DNA from: Phycisphaerae bacterium
GTDB taxonomy: Bacteria; Planctomycetota; Phycisphaerae; Sedimentisphaerales; Anaerobacaceae
Length of the DNA: 15,484 nucleotides
Direction of reading: 5' to 3'
Assembly (NCBI GenBank): GCA_030630315.1
Contig: DAOVNI010000008.1
Span: forward strand, 1 to 15,484
Shown: positions 1 to 7,233 of the stretch, in pieces
Numbering within the stretch: the stretch's first letter is position 1
Layout of the letters: the number at the start of each line of letters is the position of its first letter
Notes under the pieces: generated by a model
Told to the model about the DNA's origin: nothing
Databases searched by the model: none
The model's input: only the letters and a program-made list of their open reading frames with translations
Position numbers and translations under genes: made by a program

Positions 1-1
1 A

Positions 2-151
2 AAAGGGGCAGATTTTATGATTATCAATACGGACATTGATAAGATATGCCCCGATTTTAGGGATTCGGTTAAGGCAGATGACTTAGAAATCTTTACAAAG
101 AAATTTGAAAAGAGCCATAAAAAAATTGTTATATATAAACTGAAGAAGTAA
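2..151 (+). CDS. 3' end of an unrecognised protein (partial)
   Basis: An open frame enters from the left edge (codons start at base 2) and ends at TAA 149-151. The visible 49 residues are lysine-rich and end in a beta-strand-like segment, KIVIYKLKK. They also contain the string ADFMIINTDID. I do not recognise the family with confidence. The style of the tail resembles C-termini of large membrane glycosyltransferase-type proteins, but that is only an impression. It lies 31 bases upstream of the ThuA-like pseudogene on the same strand, so the two may have been co-transcribed. Confidence 0.55.
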   Translation, partial: KGADFMIINTDIDKICPDFRDSVKADDLEIFTKKFEKSHKKIVIYKLKK

Positions 152-182
152 AAGCCGCGTATGTCGCGAAAGGAGTAAATTG

Positions 183-555
183 ATGAGCTTGACTACGAAA
201 GTTGCACTGGCGCTATCAGCGGTTGCTGTGGCGACGATCGGTTGCGCACAGGAAAAGTCCGTACGAATTGTCATCTGGGATGAACGACAGCCCAAACAAC
301 AACCTATGTACCAAAACTTTCTTGGAAATCACATTACCAACTATCTGAACAAGCAAGAGGGATTTTCCGTCCGTTCGGTTGGCATGGATGATCCGCAGCG
401 GGGCGATCTGGAACCTGGGCAAGGGTAAAGTGTTTTACTTTCGACCGGGCCACGAGAACTTTAATGTCTTCCACCAACCGGAGCCGTTGAAAATCGTTGC
501 CAATGCTGCCCGGTGGTTGGGAAGTGAGACACAAAAGCGGAAAAGGCAGCAATAA
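183..555 (+). pseudogene. ThuA-like secreted protein, internally deleted and frameshifted
   Basis: The N-terminal part (183-~402) has a good Shine-Dalgarno (AAAGGAG, 169-175), a signal peptide ending near a possible lipobox Cys (ATIGC), and then RIVIWDERQP...NFLGNHI, typical of the start of ThuA/trehalose-utilisation-like proteins. That frame stops at 426-428. One frame over (about 403-555) the sequence continues as GKGKVFYFRPGHE and PLKIVANAARWLG, the typical C-terminal end of the same family. The roughly 120 or more central residues expected between the two parts are absent, and the join at about 395-405 shifts the frame. ThuA-like proteins are a glutamine-amidotransferase-like fold often linked to carbohydrate use; this copy is very unlikely to be functional. 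An assembly collapse is the alternative explanation. ATG 180 is also possible, but 183 has better spacing. Confidence 0.75.
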
Positions 556-609
556 GAAGAGCACTTAGCCTAAAGTCTAAAGGTGGAAATAGTTTTCGCT
601 CTTCTTTTT
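555..609 (+). terminator. Possible rho-independent terminator after the ThuA-like pseudogene
   Basis: GAAGAGC (556-562) is complementary to GCTCTTC (598-604), and the second arm runs directly into a T tract (605-609). The stem can be extended by one or two A-T pairs. The loop of about 35 bases is long, which lowers confidence. It overlaps the last codon of the pseudogene and precedes the SRP RNA promoter, which is a sensible place for a terminator. Confidence 0.45.
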
Positions 610-622
610 CTGTGGAAAAGAG

Positions 623-650
623 TTGACATACTACATTGGTCTTTTACAAT
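623..650 (+). promoter_or_regulatory. Sigma70-type promoter for the SRP RNA
   Basis: TTGACA (623-628) and TACAAT (645-650) are separated by 16 bases, close to the bacterial housekeeping consensus. Transcription would begin near 657, about 60 bases before the predicted mature SRP RNA 5' end. This implies a processed leader, as is known for the B. subtilis scRNA. No equally good promoter lies closer to 718. Confidence 0.55.
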
Positions 651-717
651 GGCCATAAGGAAGCTGTTCTTTAAAATTCGGATACTCATTAGTAGCTGTG
701 AAGTCTGGGATAAAAAT

Positions 718-983
718 GGCCGTGCTAGGCGGGGTGTTAGCGGTACCCTGTACTCGAAATCCGCTATAGCGAGGCTGAATTCTTTTCTGAGGACTGACCA
801 ACTGAGTCAATATTGCCATAAGCGGCGTTGATAGTCAGGTCCCATGTAAATGAATAACGTGAATCTGGTCAGGCCGGGAACGGAGCAGCCATAAGCGTCA
901 ATTCATTGGCCATGGAGAAACGTGGCTGGAGTTGGCTGTGGTAACAAACTCGGCGGAATCAGTTCGAAGAAAAGTGCACGGCC
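718..983 (+). ncRNA. ffs: Large-type bacterial SRP RNA (with Alu domain)
   Basis: This 266-nt segment matches the long, B. subtilis-like form of the signal recognition particle RNA. The ends pair perfectly (GGCCGTGC 718-725 with GCACGGCC 976-983). The Alu-domain core is recognisable: GTGCTAGGCGGGG, TAGCGGTACCCTGTA, then AATCCGCTATAGCGAGGC and TTCTGAGG. The S-domain core reads GGTCAGGCCGGGAACGGAGC followed by AGCC. It has the conserved GGAA apical tetraloop closed by CCG/CGG and the asymmetric-loop sequence AGCAGCC that binds Ffh. The RNA scaffolds SRP for co-translational targeting of membrane proteins; the Alu domain is associated with translation retardation in species that have it. ORFs in this interval on either strand are spurious. 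The 5' and 3' ends are set from the terminal helix. Confidence 0.93.
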
Positions 984-1194
984 TTTCTTGATATATGAAT
1001 TTGACTTTTTCATTTTCTATTCTTCTAAGGAGCAGATAAGCTCCAATCTTTAATGATTGACGTTTCCACTTTATACTGGTAAGAGCAATATATATTAAGT
1101 GGGGAGGGATAATAGCACCTGACCGCCCCTATACGTGTGCATAACAAAAGGATATGCAATCAAAGTAAGAGTCGAAATACAGAAAGGAGCTTTT
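984..1194. other. Intergenic region between SRP RNA and the DapA-family gene
   Basis: This stretch is AT-rich with no supported gene. A small hairpin (GGAGC 1029-1033, loop AGATAA, GCTCC 1040-1044) is followed by AATCTTT and could be a weak terminator for the SRP RNA transcript. TTGACG at about 1057-1062 has no good -10 at proper spacing, so I do not call a promoter for the lyase gene. Confidence 0.4.
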
Positions 1195-2085
1195 ATGGAT
1201 AAGAAATTCCAGGGAGTATATGCCGTTATCTGCACGCCTTTTACCGAAGACGATAAGATAGACGAGACTGCACTGAGAAAGCATTTGAGATATCTTGTGG
1301 ACCAAGGTAACGTGCATGGTATTATTCCAACCGGCAGCACGGGTGAATTTGCCGCCATGTCTGACCAGGAACTTCAGCAGGTAGCGGATATCGCCATAGA
1401 TGAAGTCAAAGGAAAAGTTCCTGTCGTAGTTGGGACAGCAGCCGTAGCCACGAAGGACACGATAAAACGTTCTCAGTATGCACAGAAAGCTGGAGCGGAC
1501 GGCGTAATGGTTGTACCGCCGTACTACTGCCATCCCAACGAGCGGGAGATTTACGAACATTACAAAACGCTTGCCGAGAGTATTGACCTGCCGATTGTAC
1601 TGTACAACAATCCGGCAACATCCGGCGTTGATATGTTACCACCCCTGGTGGCCCGACTGGCGGAGTTTGAACAGATATCACACATCAAGGAAAGCTCCGG
1701 TGACATGACACGTGTTGCTGAAATTATGCATCTCTGTGGAGATAATATCGACATTTTCTGCGGTTGTGACACCCTTTCAATGGAAATGTTTTTAATGGGT
1801 GCAAAGGGATGGGTTGCTCCTCCGGCCAATATGTTCCCCAATTTATGTGTTCAGTTATACGAGCTGGCGGCAGTACAAAAGGATATACAAAAAGCCAGGG
1901 AATTGTATTTCAAGCTTCTACCGTTGCTGACTATGTTTGAAACGACCGGGCAGTACGTCCAGCTGACCAAGGCGGGGCTCGAGATTTTAGGTCGGCCTTA
2001 CGGCAATCCCAGAAGACCGTTGCTGCCACCCACAGATGGAGACAAACAGAGATTAAGGGAAATATTGGAAACGCTTGTGACATAA
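1195..2085 (+). CDS. DapA/NAL-family lyase, candidate pyrroline-4-hydroxy-2-carboxylate deaminase
   Basis: This 296-residue protein has the usual length for the dihydrodipicolinate synthase/N-acetylneuraminate lyase superfamily, a TIM-barrel class I aldolase fold. TGSTGE (residues 46-51) is the substrate-carboxylate loop, Tyr137 in YNNP is the catalytic tyrosine, and Lys165 in HIKESSGD is the Schiff-base lysine. The start at 1195 is fixed by AGAAAGGAGC just upstream; an in-frame ATG at 1135 lacks a ribosome site. The family covers many reactions (DapA, NanA, KDG aldolase, KdgD-type dehydratases). In hydroxyproline catabolism one member converts delta1-pyrroline-4-hydroxy-2-carboxylate to alpha-ketoglutarate semialdehyde with loss of ammonia. 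The hydroxyproline epimerase and dehydrogenase downstream make that the preferred inference. A housekeeping DapA role is less likely from context but cannot be excluded. It converges on the E1-like gene, 27 bases away. Confidence 0.85.
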   Translation: MDKKFQGVYAVICTPFTEDDKIDETALRKHLRYLVDQGNVHGIIPTGSTGEFAAMSDQELQQVADIAIDEVKGKVPVVVGTAAVATKDTIKRSQYAQKAGADGVMVVPPYYCHPNEREIYEHYKTLAESIDLPIVLYNNPATSGVDMLPPLVARLAEFEQISHIKESSGDMTRVAEIMHLCGDNIDIFCGCDTLSMEMFLMGAKGWVAPPANMFPNLCVQLYELAAVQKDIQKARELYFKLLPLLTMFETTGQYVQLTKAGLEILGRPYGNPRRPLLPPTDGDKQRLREILETLVT

Positions 2086-2112
2086 AGTCCTTCCAGCCAA
2101 TAATCACGAAGA

Positions 2113-2937
2113 CTACAACTGGATATTTTCCCAATCGTCCTCAAGCAGGTCGAAAAAGTGAATTGTTGGCTGCGTGGACCGGTATTTCCCAGTAAGAATC
2201 TGGACCCCTTTTGCCGCCATCAGACTTGCCGCCACCGCAGCCGTAAAAGGTGGTGTCCCGAGTTCTTTTTCAAGCCCTTCACGCTGCCCCTGGTAATGTT
2301 TCTCCAGCATTTCACTTTCGGGCCACACAACGCCGACTTCGCCATACCACCCGGCAATGGCACCGTGGACCAGGGGACACTTCATTTCCGAACATTTATG
2401 AGCAAGCTTCAGCCTGTCAGCAATGTTATCCAGGCAATCAAACACCAGAGCAGCGTTCTGCCAGACTTCATCCGGTAACTCATCAAAACAGCACGAAAAA
2501 CCGGTAAACTTAACGGCTTTATTGATCTTCTCCAGACGCTCTTTCGCCTGGTAAGCTTTTTCTTTTCCGAGGTTTCCCTCGTTAGACAGCAACTGCCTGT
2601 TCAGGTTGGTTTCATCAAAAACGTCAGCGTCAACTCCAACAATTTCCCCAACACCTGCGCGGCCAAACTGCTCAAGTAAATGCCCACCGAGGCCTCCAAG
2701 GCCGATCAAAACCACCTTGCTTTCCAGAAGTTTCAATTGACCGGCACAGGAAAAAGTGCCCAGATTGTGTCGATACCGTCGAGGAACAAAACCCTTTCGA
2801 ATAGCAAACCATTCAACTTTCCTCAGGCAAATACCAGTTTCAACGGAAACTTTTTCTGCCTGCCGCATAGTAATCTCCGAAGTTTCACTTTTCGCGAAAT
2901 ACGGTTCTAAGAGTTTTGCTTCCTCCGCACTAATCAT
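2113..2937 (-). CDS. ThiF/MoeB/HesA-family E1-like adenylyltransferase
   Basis: This 274-residue protein has the E1-like nucleotide fold: GLGGLGG at 79-85 (ATP loop), acidic strand end VDADVFDETNLNRQ (102-115; Asp104 and Arg114 typical of adenylation sites), and FDCLDN (166-171). An N-terminal segment of about 60 residues precedes the RYRHNLGTFS helix. Such proteins adenylate the C-terminal glycine of ubiquitin-fold sulfur carriers. Its neighbour encodes one ending in GGG, so the pair likely serves sulfur transfer for pterin-cofactor synthesis for the AOR. The paired CxxC zinc motifs of MoeB and ThiF are not visible, nor is an obvious catalytic cysteine in the usual C-terminal crossover loop, so it resembles stripped-down forms that only adenylate. 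It is third in the AOR operon, 23 bases after the MoaD-like stop; the ribosome site is weak. Confidence 0.85.
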   Translation of the reverse strand: MISAEEAKLLEPYFAKSETSEITMRQAEKVSVETGICLRKVEWFAIRKGFVPRRYRHNLGTFSCAGQLKLLESKVVLIGLGGLGGHLLEQFGRAGVGEIVGVDADVFDETNLNRQLLSNEGNLGKEKAYQAKERLEKINKAVKFTGFSCCFDELPDEVWQNAALVFDCLDNIADRLKLAHKCSEMKCPLVHGAIAGWYGEVGVVWPESEMLEKHYQGQREGLEKELGTPPFTAAVAASLMAAKGVQILTGKYRSTQPTIHFFDLLEDDWENIQL

Positions 2938-2960
2938 CTTTATACTCGATTCAACCGAAA

Positions 2961-3194
2961 TCAGCCCCCACCTATGGCCGGAGGGAATATATAGACCAGG
3001 TCACCATTAGACAGGACTTTATTTAGGTCTTCCTGCTTGCCATTTACCGTAATGATCCGAACGAGCTTAACGGGCAACCCAAGAATCTCTGCCAACCCAC
3101 GAACAGTGCTATCCTCTTCCACGTCCACCTTACCATCGGGATGATTCTTCAGGTACTTGGCAAACATGCTCATGAGTTTTACGTTAACAACCAT
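2961..3194 (-). CDS. MoaD/ThiS-like ubiquitin-fold sulfur carrier
   Basis: This small protein (77 residues from ATG at 3194) has the beta-grasp pattern VNVKLMSMFAKYL, an acidic centre, then NGDLVYIFPPAIGGG at the C-terminus. The terminal GGG fits MoaD/ThiS-type carriers whose last glycine is adenylated and thiocarboxylated. An upstream TTG start at 3221 is possible, but GATGAGG lies about eight bases before the ATG at 3194, so I chose the ATG. It sits between the AOR (27 bases upstream) and the E1-like protein. That arrangement suggests a dedicated carrier for the dithiolene sulfur of tungsto- or molybdopterin. A stand-alone ThiS role is less likely from context. Confidence 0.85.
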   Translation of the reverse strand: MVVNVKLMSMFAKYLKNHPDGKVDVEEDSTVRGLAEILGLPVKLVRIITVNGKQEDLNKVLSNGDLVYIFPPAIGGG

Positions 3195-3221
3195 CAGACA
3201 TACCTCATCGCACTTTTTCAA

Positions 3222-5069
3222 CTACGCCAGATTCAATCGTTCCATAGTTTCCTTCGATGGCGCTCCGTTCTCATCCCAGCCTCGCAAAGCGTAATAGTCC
3301 TTCATCAAGTCTTCAAAGGGAATCGCTTTGCCGGCACGGAACCCTTCCTTGGCCACCTGGAACATCTTTTTGGGAAGGATGTCCATCGCCTTGTTATAAC
3401 CATCCCGAATGTTGTTAAGTCTCTGCACCGTGAAACCACGCTCCCCGGCAAGCATCAAATCATCGACGGAATAATCCCATCCGGTAATTGCGTTAAACAG
3501 GTCGGTTACATCGGTCATTGACCAGTCACCGCCGTCAACCATAAACATGCAAAGCACCAGCGAATTGACCAACGCTCCAAGGTCCTGACATTTCACGGCG
3601 AGCATACTTTGATTTTCTCTCTCGAAGAACTTCACCGTTCCTTCTTTTACGCCAACCTCAGGAATGAAAAAACCGCCCATTTCGACATCCTCGCAAGGAC
3701 CACGGAAGTGACAGGCACCCCGTGTTCCCGTCGCATAGGTAGGCGCGAGCGAGATACAGGCCCGCGGGTCGTGCGAAGGCAAATCCAGGCCTTTGCAATG
3801 CACCACCTCGGCCACGGAATCCGGATGAATTTTCTTAGCCGCCCCTACTGTCCCTTCTCCAAAGATCGCACCAAAACCTTCCCGACGCCCAATCTGCTCG
3901 ACCAAAGTAAAGAACGCCTTTGGGTCGCCCCATTTCAATTCCAAGCCATCCGTATCGTTTGTTGTAATCCATCCCTTTTCAAAGCATTCCATAGCAAAGC
4001 CGACCATAGCGCCGGCACTTATCGTATCCAGTCCCAGTCGGTTGGCAATATCATTGCCGATAGCAACAACCTTGGGGTCGTCAATCAGCAGATTTGTCCC
4101 CATCAGTCCGAGAGTCTCGTACTCCGGCCCTATCCCTTCATACCTGTATTCTTCGGGCTCGGTAATCGTAATCTTACGATGGCACCCAATCGGGCAGTAT
4201 TTACAAGGTAAAGGTTTGGCATTTAATGCCTCAGTATAATTCGGGCCACCGAGTTTTTTAGCTCCCTCAGGCCATACGTCCCGCTCCCAGTATTTAATCG
4301 GCATATCACCCAGCCCTTCCGCCGTTTCACAAAGGCCTGGTGTCCCGTGCTTCCTGAACTCATTTTTTATGACCGCTTCGCGAATCTGTTTCTGATATTT
4401 CTTAATCAGTTCACTGGTGGCCTTAGGATTGTGCACCTCGACTTTTTTGGCGCCGCGCACGGCCACGGCCTTGACGTTCTTGGCTCCCATAATTGCGCCC
4501 AGGCCACACCGGCCGGCAAAGCTGTGATTATCTACAGCGATACACGCAATCGCCACCCTCCGTTCTCCGGCAGGACCGATAGCAGCAATACTGAGTTTCT
4601 TATCACCCGTCTCTTCGTGAATTGCATCAACCGTTTCAAAGGTGCCCTTGCCCCACAGACCAGAGGCATCTTTGACCTGGACATCATCATCCATAATCTG
4701 AATATAAACGGGTTTTTCGGATACTCCTTTCAGGACAATCACGTCATAGCCTGCATCCTTTAACGACGGCCCCCATGCCGCCCCGGCTGCAGTATCCGCA
4801 AACGTCCCGGTAAGCGGGGAAATTCCAACGATGCTGAACTTGGCCCCGCCAGGCACTGCAGGCCCCTGGAACGGGCCCGTCGCAAAAATAATCAGGTTCC
4901 GGGGGTCATACGGGTCTATTTTCTCCGGTAATTCTCTCCGCAAAATCTCAGCACCCAGGCCGGCACCACCAATAAAATCCTTCAGGTCCTTTTCCTCTAT
5001 CGGTTCCACTGTCGATTTGCGGCTGGTCAAGTCCACCCTCAGTATCTTTTGCCAGTATCCATTTTTCAT
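3222..5069 (-). CDS. aor: Tungsten-type aldehyde:ferredoxin oxidoreductase
   Basis: At 615 residues this is a full-length AOR-family enzyme. The N-terminal domain carries FIGGAGLGAEIL (32-43) and AGRCGLGAIMGAKN (185-198), both pterin-binding signatures. The 4Fe-4S ligands are C289, C292 and C296 in CKYCPIGC, with a distant fourth, C507, matching the CxxCxxxC...C spacing of Pyrococcus AOR. GLDLPSHDPR and HFRGP are further family motifs. The enzyme oxidises aldehydes to carboxylates, passing two electrons to ferredoxin, and uses a bis-pterin tungsten cofactor in the cytoplasm. It is first in an operon with the MoaD-like and E1-like genes. An in-frame stop lies immediately upstream of ATG 5069, which fixes the start. 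The substrate cannot be read from sequence. The neighbouring lyase suggests alpha-ketoglutarate semialdehyde, but a general detoxifying AOR or another subfamily (FOR, GOR-like) remains possible. Confidence 0.92.
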   Translation of the reverse strand: MKNGYWQKILRVDLTSRKSTVEPIEEKDLKDFIGGAGLGAEILRRELPEKIDPYDPRNLIIFATGPFQGPAVPGGAKFSIVGISPLTGTFADTAAGAAWGPSLKDAGYDVIVLKGVSEKPVYIQIMDDDVQVKDASGLWGKGTFETVDAIHEETGDKKLSIAAIGPAGERRVAIACIAVDNHSFAGRCGLGAIMGAKNVKAVAVRGAKKVEVHNPKATSELIKKYQKQIREAVIKNEFRKHGTPGLCETAEGLGDMPIKYWERDVWPEGAKKLGGPNYTEALNAKPLPCKYCPIGCHRKITITEPEEYRYEGIGPEYETLGLMGTNLLIDDPKVVAIGNDIANRLGLDTISAGAMVGFAMECFEKGWITTNDTDGLELKWGDPKAFFTLVEQIGRREGFGAIFGEGTVGAAKKIHPDSVAEVVHCKGLDLPSHDPRACISLAPTYATGTRGACHFRGPCEDVEMGGFFIPEVGVKEGTVKFFERENQSMLAVKCQDLGALVNSLVLCMFMVDGGDWSMTDVTDLFNAITGWDYSVDDLMLAGERGFTVQRLNNIRDGYNKAMDILPKKMFQVAKEGFRAGKAIPFEDLMKDYYALRGWDENGAPSKETMERLNLA

Positions 5070-5118
5070 CGCTCATGATCCATATTTTTCAGTAAGATTT
5101 TGCAACAACATATAACTA

Positions 5119-5264
5119 TTAACGCCGTGTACAGGTTTTTCATAATGCGGTTTTCAGCTCAAAAACGAGGTTGCTTTTTTGGCTTTAGGTGAAAAGTTAC
5201 CTCTCGACCTTGCTTAATGGGCCAAAAATCGAGGTTGTTCTTAAAAACTTGTACACAACGTTAA
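5119..5264. repeat. 146-bp nested inverted-repeat (MITE-like) element
   Basis: The outer arms 5119-5140 and 5243-5264 are inverted repeats matching at 19 of 22 positions (arm pattern TTAACGnnGTGTACAnGTTTTT). Inside, TTTTTGGC (5176-5183) pairs perfectly with GCCAAAAA (5221-5228), and AGGT/ACCT forms an innermost stem. The decamer TAACTATTAA occurs overlapping the left end (5113-5122) and twice at the right end (5262-5271, 5269-5278), which could be a target-site duplication. No coding capacity is present. It lies 50 bases upstream of the AOR start, in the divergent promoter region, so it could equally be a regulatory structure. Confidence 0.55.
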
Positions 5265-5386
5265 CTATTAACTATTAAGCGGCACAATTTGAAATTTTCC
5301 TATCATACACCCATAAAAAAGTCAATGTTTTATTGAAAATAAACAGGGATGCTCCCTGGATATCCCAATGACAGTAATACGACAGC

Positions 5387-5415
5387 TTGACGGCCGGTCG
5401 TTAACACGTTATATT
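5387..5415 (+). promoter_or_regulatory. Sigma70-type promoter for the peptidase/hydroxyproline operon
   Basis: TTGACG (5387-5392) and TATATT (5410-5415) are separated by exactly 17 bases. Transcription would begin near 5422, leaving an untranslated leader of about 120 bases before the M2 peptidase start. The 471-bp gap 5070-5540 otherwise holds the inverted-repeat element and no supported gene. Confidence 0.55.
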
Positions 5416-5540
5416 ACCGCAATCTCATCTCAGAAGAATGGTTAGAAAAGCAATTTGTATATCCATCGCATTGGATGAGAACAAATAAGTTATTTATGCT
5501 AATAATTTTTTCTCTCCCGGGCTTAAAAAGGAGACGAAGT

Positions 5541-7220
5541 ATGAAAAATTTGTCAATCGCAGCTCTTTGCTTTACTATGTCTTTTATGCTTTTTGGTTGT
5601 GGACCTAACGCAAAGGAAAAACAGTTGGAAAAGTTCATTACAGCTCATGTCGAAAAAATCGAACCTATGACGACACAGGCAAATCTTACCTATTGGGACG
5701 CCTCCACTACCGGCAAATCGGAGCATTATGAAAAGCTCAGCCAATTGCAGCTTGAGATTCGCCAAATACACAGCAATCCGCAGGAGTATGCCTTGCTCAA
5801 GGAAATAAAGCAATCCGGCGAAGTTATCGACGCCAGGCTGGACCGACAATTGGATAAATTGTACTACGCTTATCTACAAAATCAGATAGAGCCCGAACTG
5901 CTCAAAGGGATTGTCGATTTGGACACGAAAATTCAGGAGAAGTACAACACATTTCGCAGCGATATAGACGGCAAGAAGGTTACAATGAGTGACATTTATA
6001 CGATTATGACGACGGAAAAAGACTGCCGAAAAAGGGAACTGGCCTGGCGGGCAAGCAAGCAGGTGGGAAATGTGATTATCGACGATTTCATCGAACTGGT
6101 CAAGCTGCGCAACAAGGCGGCGAGAAAGGTCGACTTCGAGAATTACCACACCATGACCATAGTTACAGGTGAGCAAAATGTGAAAGAGCTGGACAGGATT
6201 TTCAGCGAGCTTGATAAATTGACCAGCGGCCCCTTCGCCCGATCAAAAAAAGACCTGGACATCATCCTGGCAAAAAGCTACGGCATCGGAGTCGAGGAGC
6301 TGCTGCCCTGGCACTATCATGACCCATTCTTTCAAAGGACCCCCCTTGTATATGAGCTGGACCTGGATGTTTATTATCAAGACCAGGATGTTAAGGAATT
6401 GGCTGAGAAATATTATGCCGGCGTCGGTCTGCCTGTGAACGATATTCTTACCAAGAGTGATTTGTACGACCGCGAAGGCAAGAATCCACATGCCTTCAGC
6501 GAGGATGTGGACCGTCATGGTGACGTTCGCATTCTGTGCAACCTTCAGAATACAGAACGGTGGATGGAGACGATATTACACGAGCTGGGTCACGCGGTTT
6601 ACAGCAAATACCACGACCGGAAAGAGCCCTGGCTGCTTCGAGAACCGGCCCACAGCTTTACCACGGAAGCCATTGCGATGTTCTTCGGAAGATTGAGCCG
6701 TAACGCCGCCTGGATGCAGGAAATGCTCGAACTGTCGGACAAAGAGCGAGAGGAGGTTGAAAAGGTGAGCAGCAAATACCTCCAGTTTCAACAGGTACTC
6801 TTCGCCCGGTGGGCAATGGTTATGTATAATTTTGAAAAGCAGCTTTACGCCAATCCCGACCAGGATTTGAATAATCTGTGGTGGGAGCTGGTTGAGAAAT
6901 ATCAGTTGGTTAGACGACCTCCGGGGCCTGTTGATGCAGGCTGGGCCTCAAAGCTTCATTTCACCACTGCACCCTGCTATTACCATAATTATATGTTGGG
7001 TGAATTGCTGGCCTCTCAACTGCATTACCACATCGTTCATAAAGTTTTAATGCTCCAATCAGACAAGGATGTCAGCTATGTCGGCGACAGAAAGCTCGGC
7101 GATTATCTGCGCAAAAAAGTCCTCGGCCCTGGAGCTCTTTATCATTGGAACGATATGATTGCACGAGCAACCGGCGAGCCACTGTCACCAAAATACTTTG
7201 TCGAGCAGTTTGTCAAATAA
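5541..7220 (+). CDS. M2 (ACE-like) zinc metallopeptidase lipoprotein
   Basis: This 559-residue protein starts at ATG 5541 behind AAAAAGGAGACGAAG. Its N-terminus is a lipoprotein signal (hydrophobic stretch then LFGC, Cys20), so it is likely anchored in the periplasm or outer membrane. HELGH (347-351) supplies the two zinc histidines and catalytic Glu348, and Glu376 in FTTEAIAMF is the third ligand, 29 residues on. This is the gluzincin pattern of M2 and M3. The tail YYHNYMLGELLASQL is typical of bacterial M2/M3-like enzymes. ACE-type peptidases remove C-terminal dipeptides, a useful activity on proline-rich peptides that block other exopeptidases. An in-frame ATG at 5475 would place a charged stretch before the signal peptide and lacks a ribosome site. 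The symporter begins 13 bases downstream, implying an operon. M3 family membership is the main alternative. Confidence 0.87.
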   Translation: MKNLSIAALCFTMSFMLFGCGPNAKEKQLEKFITAHVEKIEPMTTQANLTYWDASTTGKSEHYEKLSQLQLEIRQIHSNPQEYALLKEIKQSGEVIDARLDRQLDKLYYAYLQNQIEPELLKGIVDLDTKIQEKYNTFRSDIDGKKVTMSDIYTIMTTEKDCRKRELAWRASKQVGNVIIDDFIELVKLRNKAARKVDFENYHTMTIVTGEQNVKELDRIFSELDKLTSGPFARSKKDLDIILAKSYGIGVEELLPWHYHDPFFQRTPLVYELDLDVYYQDQDVKELAEKYYAGVGLPVNDILTKSDLYDREGKNPHAFSEDVDRHGDVRILCNLQNTERWMETILHELGHAVYSKYHDRKEPWLLREPAHSFTTEAIAMFFGRLSRNAAWMQEMLELSDKEREEVEKVSSKYLQFQQVLFARWAMVMYNFEKQLYANPDQDLNNLWWELVEKYQLVRRPPGPVDAGWASKLHFTTAPCYYHNYMLGELLASQLHYHIVHKVLMLQSDKDVSYVGDRKLGDYLRKKVLGPGALYHWNDMIARATGEPLSPKYFVEQFVK

Positions 7221-7233
7221 AATCGAGGAAGAT

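Noticed and set aside
583..831. Open frames on both strands in the region upstream of the DapA-family gene
   Set aside because: They overlap the SRP RNA and its promoter region, have no ribosome sites and no recognisable protein pattern.
1195..2085. Housekeeping dihydrodipicolinate synthase
   Set aside because: The family motifs are shared by many lyases; the neighbourhood has no lysine genes but does have hydroxyproline genes, so it is labelled as a candidate deaminase. Not firmly excluded.
3195..3221. TTG start extending the MoaD-like protein by nine residues
   Set aside because: The ATG at 3194 has a well-spaced GATGAGG, while the TTG follows the AOR stop with no ribosome site.
3609..4211. 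A 200-codon plus-strand open frame opposite the AOR gene
   Set aside because: It is an antisense shadow of a clearly coding AOR sequence with all cofactor motifs; no start signal or family pattern.
5119..5264. Moco/Tuco-type riboswitch upstream of the AOR
   Set aside because: On the minus strand the structure is a simple nested hairpin, and I see none of the conserved GC-rich helices expected of that riboswitch class.
5438..5488. A 16-codon leader ORF between promoter and M2 peptidase
   Set aside because: It has no strong ribosome site, no proline or regulatory codon run, and no attenuator hairpin was found after it.
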